This document shows, in pieces, positions 55,590 through 64,000 of a stretch of DNA of 64,000 nucleotides; the stretch's first letter is position 1; every line of letters starts with the position of its first letter. The DNA is from Liolophura sinensis. Lineage: Eukaryota; Mollusca; Polyplacophora; Chitonida; Chitonidae. Both the position numbers and the translations under genes were made by a program. A model generated the notes under the pieces. It was not told the DNA's origin. It did not search any database and saw only the letters and a list, made by a program, of their open reading frames with translations. The stretch spans positions 20,622,955-20,686,954 of the forward strand of contig NC_088305.1 in the NCBI RefSeq assembly GCF_032854445.1. The letters run 5' to 3'.

Positions 55590-58500
55590 GTAAGTGTGCT
55601 GGACAGTGATGGTTCTTTTTAAAGAAAAGTATAGCCCATTATACATTTATGTATCACTAAAAATGTCTAGTTTTGCTCTTTTCGTATATGTATTGAAATA
55701 TTTTTTTACGATCATTTCTATGGATTGCAATACACATACATGTACTATAGATTTTAACAATGGGCAGTTTTAACGGGGCTTCAGGAAGTAGTCATATTTA
55801 CATCCATATACATGCATGCCAAAAACAATTTTGCAGTGTATAAAGTTACCCACTACCCAGGCTGCTTTTTGTTATTACATAGTTTTGGAAATGTCGGCTT
55901 GAGGCCCAAGTAAGGTGCTTTAAACAGGATGATAAAGAATTTTTCTACTGAGGAATTTTTATTTTTTACCCCTCATTTTGCTTGGTATTAAATAGTCAGA
56001 TCTCTGGTATTCTGGAAAATCTTACGTTTATTGGTACAATTTTGACAACTATATTTATCAACTATATCAACCTTGTGCTCTAGAATTTTTTACTTACATG
56101 AATACGATCAGATTTATGGGTGGAAAAAAACCACCGACCTTTGACAAGTACCTGACAGCCACATCTGCAATAATGATGACTGGATTCAAACAAGTAACCA
56201 CATTGGTCAAGGAGCCTGAGAGTGTCAGTTTTCCGACAGACATTATGATAAATGGCACACAGTGTGTAGCATAGTATAGGCCTACCCAGGCTGCACTCTA
56301 CCTACATGTATGCATTATTTGCAAGTGCATATGTCATAATTGGGGGCTAATTTCTCAAAATACTATACTTTACTAATTTGAACACTTCTTTTTTATTATT
56401 TGAACTGTAGGGGTAAGGTGTAGTATGAAAAGTAAAAGTTTATGTGTTTGATTTACTGTGCATTCGGTTAGCGGGCTAGCGCTAGTCTCTCACCAATTTG
56501 GTTGCTGTGAGTTCAAGTCCAGCTCATGCTGGCTTCCTCTCCGGAATATATTCAATATTCTTGAGCGTAAAACACCAATCAAATAAATAAATAAATACTG
56601 TGCATTCACTAGTTTTTATTCAAGGTATGTGATCTAGGTTAAATACAAGTTAACTGTAAAAACACTTAAAAATCACAGGGTTTTAGCATTAAGATTTTCC
56701 CAGTTGTGAGCCCACAGGTGCTTTCCCAAAATCTGAGGATTAAGTCCTAGTACATGCTGTATTCCACACATAGTTTATTTAAAGTATGTGCATGTATTCC
56801 CTCATTTAAGACACTAAGGTTATGACCTGTCTGTTTGTTTGTAGGAAGCTGGCCAGGCTCTACTTTCTGCAGCGATGGCTGGGTCACAGATGCCTAACAT
56901 TGTAGAGAAGGCTAATGAGTATATTCTTAGGGCTGAAGCTCTGAAAAACTCAGGTATTGCTTTGGTGTGGTTACAATACATGTAAATTCATGTCATACAT
57001 GTAGCTGCAGGAAAAAAAAGAGACTTCACGATCACCAGATCACAAAGTTACATCTTTAACAGGAACAATGGCTGGGACATTCCACTTTTCTCACAATTTT
57101 CAGTTTTATTTTTTTACCCTCCAACAGCAGTGAAAAAAGATAGATTCTGTTTGTGAAACCAAAATTTGATTTGGTATGGCCTACTAAAAAACATGACTCA
57201 GTCACCCAATGCAATCACTGTGATTGTATTAAAGTCCAGCTCATTGTCTTCCAGCTCATTGTCTTCCAGCTCATTGTCTTCCAGCTCATTGTCTTCCAGA
57301 ATCCTGAGTGGGTTTCCCCAGGCCCAATTTCCTTCTATCACAGTGCTGGTTGTCATTGTATAAGTGAAATATTTTTTAATGTGGCATTAAAGAAATAAAT
57401 AAGTGAATTCAATATATTTAAACAAAATAGTCTTCTTTCTTTTGATTCAGCACAAATCAAATTACCATGTACTGTAGTTACTGCCAAAGAATATATGTTC
57501 CCAGAACAAGAAAATCATCTTGATGTTAGAGTTTCTGTGTATTTTTCCAGGTCAAAACACTGCATCTCAAAGTGCTCCAGGTGTGAAAAGTCAGCAACAG
57601 GTAGTACTTTAATTCCTGGTTTTGTACCTTTCTTTAGTAACATCTACTTCATTGAAATGTGGCATTATTAACTTGGCCAATATACATGTAGTTTATGCAC
57701 TATAATCAGATTGTTACTGTAATCATATTTACCTAACATGTCTTTTTACACACTGTGCTGTAGTGTTTTGTAATATTGAAGTTACTGTAATGACCAGCTA
57801 CAGGAGGTCTATGTTTTTATGCTCAGCATGCTAGTGCATGGTTGGTATGTTCCTAATTACTTGTAGGTGATCTTAATTCTAAACTTATTGTAGTGATGTC
57901 TTAGCCCCTTCATGCTTTAATTAATAAGGCTGTAAAGCCTTATTCACAATCTCTGGTTTCTCTTTTGTGTGGGTACATGCGTTTTCTGGGTTTCTGGAAC
58001 CTTGAACCTAGCAGACTTAACGCAAGTTTCCTGTATAATTATGTTCTTGTTGTTATTGTGTTCAGTTTGACATGGATCGTGCAGTGTTTTTGCTGAACCA
58101 AGCATTTGAGGAAGATGACTCAGGAAATAAAGAAGAGGCTACAGAACTCTACTCAGAGGCGGTGGAAATGTTCCTCAAAATTGTAAGCTTTCTCTTAATT
58201 TTATGCTGAGTAAATCTGAGTAAATCCAAAATGAAATTTAAAGGGTGGGGGGGGGGGGAGAATCCCTAGTCAGTTTTAAGATGTTTTTTTGTAATTTTTT
58301 TCTTAATGAACTACAAGGATCCAAAGAGAGAGCAACCTGAGGGAATCCTAGTTGCTTGGTTGATGTTGTTTACATAAAGAGTGCTTGTAAGTAACAATAT
58401 TGTTGTTATTTGAGATTAAAACTTTCAAAATAGAGCACAGGTTCTAACTGGCACCTATTCACTAGCAGTGCATGAAAATCCTACAACCTCCCACAGAAAT

Positions 58501-61500
58501 AGGTGACATGTAGACTTTACATTGAGGATCTATGCATTTCTGTGGATTCTTTTGGTCACATGACCTAGACTGTAGACTTTACATTGAGGATCTATGCATT
58601 TCTGTGGATTCTTTTGGTCAAATGACCCAGACTGTAGACTTTACATTGAGGATCTATGCATTTCTGTGGATTCTTTTGGTCAAATGACCTAGACTGTAGA
58701 CTTTACATTGAAGATCTATGCATTTCTGTGGATTCTTTTGGTCACATGATCTAGACTGTAGACTTTACATTGAAGATCTATGCATTTCTGTGGATTCTTT
58801 TGGTCAAATGACCTAGACTGTAGACTTTACATTGAAGATCCATGCATTTCTGTGGATTCTTTTGGTCAAATGACTTCGACCGTAGACTTTACATTGAAGA
58901 TCTATGCCTTTCTGTGGATTCTTTTGGTCAGATGACCTCGACTGTAGACTTTACTTGAGGATCTATGCATTTCTGTGGATTCTTTTGGTCAAATGACCCA
59001 GACTGTAGACTTTACATTGAGGATCTATGCATTTCTGTGGATTCTTTTGGTCAAATGACCTAGACTGTAGACTTTACATTGAAGATCTATGCATTTCTGT
59101 GGATTCTTTTGGTCACATGATCTAGACTGTAGACTTTACATTGAAGATCTATGCATTTCTGTGGATTCTTTTGGTCAAATGACCTAGACTGTAGACTTAC
59201 ATTGAGGATCTATGCATTTCTGTGGATTCTTTTGGTCAAATGACCTAGACTGTAGACTTTACATTGAAGATCTATGCATTTCTGTGGATTCTTTTGGTCA
59301 AATGACCTAGACTGTAGACTTTACATTGAGGATCTATGCATTTCTGTGGATTCTTTTGGTCAAATGACCTAGACTGTAGACTTTACATTGAGGATCTATG
59401 CATTTCTGTGGATTCTTTTGGTCAAATGACCTAGACTGTAGACTTTACATTGAAGATCTATGCATTTCTGTGGATTCTTTGGTCACATGATCTAGACTGT
59501 AGACTTTACATTGAGGATCTATGCATTTCTGTGGATTCTTTTGGTCAAATGACCTAGACTGTAGACTTTACATTGAAGATCTATGCATTTCTGTGGATTC
59601 TTTTGGTCACATGATCTAGACTGTAGACTTTACATTGAAGATCTATGCATTTCTGTGGATTCTTTTGGTCAAATGACCTAGACTGTAGACTTTACATTGA
59701 GGATCTATGCATTTCTGTGGATTCTTTTGGTCAAATGACCTAGACTGTAGACTTTACATTGAAGATCTATGCATTTCTGTGATTCTTTTGGTCAAATGAC
59801 CTAGACTGTAGACTTTACATTGAGGATCTATGCATTTCTGTGGATTCTTTTGGTCAAATGACCTAGACTGTAGACTTTACATTGAGGATCTATGCATTTC
59901 TGTGGATTCTTTTGGTCAAATGACCTAGACTGTAGACTTTACATTGAAGATCTATGCATTTCTGTGGATTCTTTTGGTCACATGATCTAGACTGTAGACT
60001 TTACATTGAGGATCTATGCATTTCTGTGGATTCTTTTGGTCAAATGACCTAGACTGTAGACTTTACATTGAGGATCTATGCATTTCTGTGGATTCTTTTG
60101 ATCACATGACCTAGACTGTAGACTTTACATTGAAGATCTATGCATTTCTGTGGATTCTTTTGGTCACATGACCTAGACTGTAGACTTTACATTGAAGATC
60201 TATGCATTTCTGTGGATTCTTTTGGTCACATGATCTAGACTGTAGACTTTACATTGAAGATCTATGCATTTTTGTGGATTCTTTGGTCAAATGACCTAAA
60301 CTGTAGACTTTACATTAAAGATCTATGCATTTCTGCGGATTCTTTTGGTCACATGACAGTAGCTTTGCTGTGTGGCTGTACTATATTTCACCTAAGGTTC
60401 AGCGTTTTTGAAGTGAAATATTTTGTTTGATTCTGATTGACTGATCCACACAATAGTGGCACTTCAAAGTCTGTTGTGTAGGATGATTATTTTCCTAACA
60501 GAAAGACTTAAGTGTTGGCATCTGAAGTATCATTTTAAGGCCTTTATGTGGTTCTGAAAGTATATTTTTACATGACAAACTCTAGGTAAAGCTGAGTAGG
60601 TGTCTGACTCAGGTCAACTGTTCCAAACCCGAAGTGAGCAGTACTGTAATTTATGTTGTATACAGAAAGCATAAGTTTGTTGTGGTGCATCTAATAGGGA
60701 ATCTTGTTAAAATAAAGAAAGTTTTTCGTTTATGATTGAAGCTTACACGTGCAGTTCACGGTTTATAACTCAATTAACCAGAATCTAAAAATGGATTCCT
60801 GTAGATTCAGCTGATTACAGAGTCCAACAGAATTTAGTTCAATGGGACTGTAGTACCACAAAGCATTTGTTCAAAGTAAATGGTTTCAAGGCATGTTAAA
60901 CTGAACAGAATTTGAGTATTCTGTGTGCATTCCTGTAAATAACATAAGACTTTTGACACTTATCCAAAGTCGGTATGCATTTGAGAAATGCATACCGACC
61001 GATAAGAAAAGAAATTTGAGAATGTTTGAAAACTATTTGTGCGACTTTGTATTACGGGAGTCAAAGCATATCCACTGGAGTCATGACAAGAAGAAGATTT
61101 GCATTGAGAGTGAAGCCCTTTAACATAAATATGATGCGTGTGTGTTTCTGTGTTTTATGTGCAAATTTTCTACACCTTGTTGACCTTGACTGAACACAGT
61201 TTGTTTATACCAATGTTTATTGTTTTTTGGATTTCTAGAGACAAGAAACAACAGATACTGATGTAAAAGAGAAAGTGACAAAACTAGCAACAAATGCTCT
61301 GAAAGGTATGGCTGGTACAGTAGGTTTACTTACACATGCAGCTACATGTATTTGTATTTTGATACAGTAACTTTTGTAAATTTTATCTGGTTTTTCAAGT
61401 GCTGTGAGGATTCCATATTCTGCACATGAGTCATTTTGATTTATTTATTTATTTATTTGATTGGTGATTTATTTATTTATTTATTTGATTGGTGTTTACG

Positions 61501-63277
61501 ACGCACTGAAGAATATTTCTTACACAACGGCGGCCAGCATTATGGCTAGAGGAAAACAGGCAGAACCTGGGGGAAACCACACACATCCGCAGGTTGCTGA
61601 TACACCTTCCCACATATGGCAGGAGAGGAAGCCAGCATGAGATGGACTTGAACTCACAGCGACCTCATTTTTGAGAGGCTCCTGGGTAATAGCATCGTGC
61701 TGGTGTGCTAACCACCTTGGCCACAGAGGCCCCTGAATAATTTTGACAGAATATTTTATGTACAACACCTGGATATCTAGAACAGGACAGGTAACAGTTT
61801 TGTACTGCCTTGCCTGTCCAAAGTTTTAAGATCTCTAAGATGTGTGCAGGTTTAGGCAACATGTGACAAACTTGTCAAATGCATTGACAGGATTGAGAAA
61901 GCTAGTAAACATAGACAAGTGCATTTGTATTTAAATAAAAATAGTACTCATTATTAAGTTACAAGATGAGAAATTCACAGCACTTTTCTTCATAAAAGTG
62001 AAATTATAGTCTTTTGTATAGAGTGTTTTACAACACCAGTCAAATAGCTGAGTACCCTATTTCCTTGACCTGCTTAAATTCCACCGAAGGAAAGGGCTTT
62101 TGTGGTTGTCAAGGTAAATCAAGTCAAGGTTAGTCTTCATGTCATTAAGAAGCTCCAGTGAAAATTTTAAACTTCGAAGAGAGTCCCCAGAGAATTGCAA
62201 AATGTGACAGAAACATCATTCAAACACCGTTTAATAAAACTGAGATGATCTTGCACATTATACAATTATTTACAGAGCTGAATTTTGAAATCTGGGAAAC
62301 AAACAAAGCCTAAAATGATGGTGACCTCAGGGACTGGAAACAGAGCTGTTGCCAAGGGAACTTTGAAAGCAATGCCCATTCTTGGTTTGGTGCTTTCCGA
62401 GATGATGACAGAGAAACCTTTAGCGCCCCCAATTACCTCCCCTAGTCCAAGTCACCAGACAGCCAGTAGAGGGCTTGTATCAACAGGGGGAGGAGGCTTC
62501 TCAAAAGAAGAAATTGATGTTTTGAAGGTAATGTGGGGTGTGAAGGACCGAGAATTGACAAGTTCTTTCAGTCACCCATTTTTCCAGTTAACAAAGACTA
62601 AGGGAAACTTTGCAGTAGATGTAGGTGCCACATCGCCATACCATCCATGCTGTGATGCAGATCAGGGCTCAGTTATTCAAATCTGGTGTAAGACTTTATA
62701 CCAGATTTAACTTTAAGAGCCAATTCTTCAATTTTGTGCTTAGTCCCAGCAAAATTGTGTAATGGTGTATTAAATATGAGCTAAATCTGCTGCTGTTGTA
62801 CTTTTGACTTTGAACAACTGCGTTGGCTGCTGATTTGGTTAAAAATTTAAATATAAAGTATGACTTAAATAGCAGTATCAACTATTACACCTTTGAACAA
62901 CTGAGCCCAGGTTGTTAATAACTGAATATTGAAAGATATACCATGTAGAAGCCCATGTTAAAAGATGGATTCAAAAATTTGACCGTCAGACACGCAGTAT
63001 CACAAACTTTACAGATTTGCTTTAATAGTCACAGCTAAAATTGTCAGCAATGAATTGTTCTTTAATGCAAATAAATTTAATTGACGTTTAAGTGTACATT
63101 TAGATATATTTGTTTAGCATTGTGTACATACATGTATGGTTTTTGTAACGGCAGGTCCTAAATGTTTTCCTTTATTTCTTTTTGATTCAGGAGAACCTCT
63201 GCTATAAATGGCAGAGCGTATGTGCCCTTCATGGCAATTGACATGAAAGAGAGATTTGCATATCCAATGCCGTTCAC
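55458..63277 (+). CDS. CAPN7: Calpain-7 homologue, 5' exons (partial, runs off right edge)
   Basis: Calpain-7 is a cytosolic cysteine protease whose N-terminal MIT domains bind ESCRT-III. Exons seen: 55458-55589, 56845-56953, 57551-57600, 58066-58182, 61239-61305, 62276-62527 and 63191-63277. Exons 1-5 join in frame; MIT 1 covers exons 1-2 ([31 protein letters not shown]), MIT 2 exons 4-6 ([19 protein letters not shown]). Exon 6 ends [11 protein letters not shown] (human YTAEEIEVLR), and exon 7 holds the calpain-7 block [20 protein letters not shown]. The catalytic Cys, His and Asn lie beyond the window. Junctions 5/6 and 6/7 do not keep the frame by the obvious splice sites. The first ATG with homology just downstream was taken as the start. 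Confidence 0.88.
56095..56225 (-). mobile_element. Degraded tRNA-like SINE (family B-like)
   Basis: GATCAGATTTATGGGTGGAA, CACCGACCTTTGACAAGTAC and GACTGGATTCAAACAAGT match family B words in inverted order. Confidence 0.45.
56455..56600 (+). mobile_element. SINE family A, heavily deleted
   Basis: GGTTAGCGGGCTAGCGC, GCTGTGAGTTCAAGTCCAGC, then straight to ATTCTTGAGCGTAAAACACC and the AAATA tail. Confidence 0.8.
56845..56953 (+). CDS. CAPN7: CAPN7 exon 2
   Basis: 109 nt, starting in phase 0 and ending in phase 1. Acceptor TTTGTAG|GAA, donor TCAG|GTATTG. Encodes [15 protein letters not shown] and the rest of MIT 1. Confidence 0.9.
57195..57400 (+). mobile_element. SINE family A with internal 15-bp expansion
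   Basis: Diverged head, then AGCTCATTGTCTTCC repeated four times where other copies have one AGCTCATGCTGGCTTCC, then the usual 3' end TAAGTGAAATATTTTTTAAT. Confidence 0.75.
57551..57600 (+). CDS. CAPN7: CAPN7 exon 3 (50 nt linker)
   Basis: Starts in phase 1 and ends in phase 0. Acceptor TTTTCCAG|GTC, donor CAACAG|GTAGTA. Encodes a Ser/Gln-rich linker between the MIT domains; called mainly from phase and splice sites. Confidence 0.72.
58066..58182 (+). CDS. CAPN7: CAPN7 exon 4 (MIT 2)
   Basis: 39 codons, phase 0. Acceptor GTTCAG|TTT, donor ATT|GTAAGC. Encodes [18 protein letters not shown] and [15 protein letters not shown], matching human LDLERAHFLVTQAFDEDE and DAIELYTEAVDLCLK. Confidence 0.93.
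58183..61238. other. CAPN7 intron 4, two thirds minisatellite
   Basis: 3.06 kb. Beyond the 62-bp array, 60360-61238 shows no recognisable feature; an open frame at 60923-61123 has no family signal. Confidence 0.7.
58511..60357. repeat. 62-bp minisatellite, about 30 copies
   Basis: Units of TAGACTGTAGACTTTACATT, GA(A/G)GATCTATGCATTTCTG, TGGATTCTTTTGGTCAAATGACC. Copies are more than 95% alike, with two main alternating variants (GAGG/GAAG; CAAATGACC/CACATGATC), so it is young and has been reshuffled in blocks. Confidence 0.98.
61239..61305 (+). CDS. CAPN7: CAPN7 exon 5
   Basis: 67 nt, starting in phase 0 and ending in phase 1. Acceptor TTTCTAG|AGA, donor AAAG|GTATGG. Encodes [13 protein letters not shown], matching human QNKLKQLARQALD. 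Confidence 0.85.
61440..61735 (-). mobile_element. SINE family A, full length
   Basis: Long ATTT tail, then the complete element inverted, to AACCACCTTGGCCACAGAGG. It lies in CAPN7 intron 5. The minus-strand open frame through it is spurious. Confidence 0.88.
62276..62527 (+). CDS. CAPN7: CAPN7 exon 6 (frame problem at its start)
   Basis: Acceptor TTTACAG|AGC, donor AAG|GTAATG. The conserved frame runs from TTG at 62285 through [20 protein letters not shown]. In that frame TGA lies at 62279-62281; in the frame handed on by exon 5, TAA comes at 62311-62313. A weaker acceptor at 62329-62330 would keep the frame. Confidence 0.75.
63191..63277 (+). CDS. CAPN7: CAPN7 exon 7
   Basis: Acceptor GATTCAG|GAG, donor TTCAC|GTAAGT. 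Encodes [19 protein letters not shown] and ERFAYPMPF, the block just before the protease domain. The coding frame starts at 63192, one base off from exon 6's phase-0 end. Confidence 0.85.
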
Positions 63278-64000
63278 GTAAGTTATATGGCATGTATGGG
63301 AAGGCATTCTTGGAAGAGTCCAGAATTCTCGCTGTTGTGAGAACCCCTGGAGCCTTGCAGGGATTCCTACCCGTCGAATCAATAGTTGAGTCGCAAAATG
63401 GAGTTTAAAACATTTTCACACCAATAAAAAACACTTTTAACAACAAAAGTAACTCTAATCAAATTAGTTGTTGATAACTGAATGTTGAAAAAAAATGAGA
63501 AAACTGAATTCGTAGAGCTAACATCTTAAAAACAAATTAAAAACGTTTTTCAGGGATCAGAAAATAAAGACATGTTATTTTTGGAAATTAAGTTGCCTTA
63601 TTGCGTTTCAAGTTGTAAAATGGATGTTATTAGAATATATAGATAATGGCACAGTAGAACATAAAATTTAGCTCAGTTTGTAAAATATATTTGAACTCAA
63701 TATGAACTCCAAATGGTGAGTAAATTTTTCTTTAACTCATTCAGCAAAACTCAATTCAGCAAAAATTTTTGGTCTCCAGCAAAAACTCAATTTTGAATTT
63801 AGGTTTGTAAAATTTGCACTTCTATGAATCTCTGCCATGGTGACAATATGTGGTCAGTGTTGCTCCTAGGATAATTTGTAACATTCTAACCTCCTTGAAG
63901 GACACTTTGCATCCATCAATGACATGTGAAAAGTTTGTCAGTGGCCACTCTGATTTCCTCAACCCATAAAATTGACTGCCGTCACACAATCGAAAAATTC
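63278..64000. other. CAPN7 intron 7 start; no exon seen
   Basis: Plain A+T-rich sequence. The next CAPN7 exon (human DRWGKLPLSPKQ region) was not found. Confidence 0.5.

Noticed and set aside
58511..60357. CRISPR-like regular repeat
   Set aside because: There are no unique spacers; the whole 62-bp unit repeats, and the DNA is clearly eukaryotic.

Overview
This is eukaryotic, intron-rich DNA from an invertebrate, most likely a mollusc or another lophotrochozoan. The reasons are spliced animal genes (an EGFR homologue, SH3BP5, CAPN7 and SRCR-domain exons), high A+T, very many diverged tRNA-derived SINEs ending in a short AAATA tail, and abundant minisatellites and (TA)n/(CACT)n tracts. The species cannot be named from the sequence alone. 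Genes were reconstructed by joining exons by eye, using splice sites, intron phase and remembered family conservation; no search or transcript was available.

Layout, left to right. (1) 11345 down to 5202, minus strand: the first three coding exons of an EGFR/ErbB receptor (signal peptide, then the first receptor L domain); the rest lies beyond the left edge. (2) 11346-18474: a 7 kb divergent intergenic region with a 577-bp foldback element, a full-length SINE and a 78-copy 22-bp minisatellite. (3) 18475-34858, plus strand: an eight-exon SH3BP5 homologue (RAB11 exchange factor / JNK-binding protein). Intron 1 is 9.4 kb and full of repeats. The apparent stop codon looks like a mutated glutamine codon. 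(4) 34859-39429: repeat-rich convergent spacer with a 200-N gap inside a ~1-kb direct duplication. (5) 47070 down to 39430, minus strand: a three-exon gene predicted to encode a ~798-residue secreted protein with a signal peptide, ~560 residues rich in coiled coil, and two SRCR domains, the last one cut short. (6) 49628-51156: a nearly intact Tc1-type transposon with perfect 27-bp terminal inverted repeats and a DD34E transposase broken by one in-frame TAG. (7) 55458 to beyond the right edge, plus strand: the 5' part of calpain-7 (CAPN7) with two MIT domains and the start of the protease region. Intron 4 holds about 30 copies of a 62-bp repeat.

How the genes relate. SH3BP5 and CAPN7 are also neighbours in human (3p25), so their linkage here looks like old conserved microsynteny, although the orientation differs and an SRCR gene and a transposon lie between them. 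The three housekeeping/signalling genes do not form one pathway. The least expected gene is the secreted coiled-coil/SRCR protein, whose layout recalls class A scavenger receptors without a membrane anchor. No CRISPR array, genuine tRNA or rRNA gene, or intact virus was seen.
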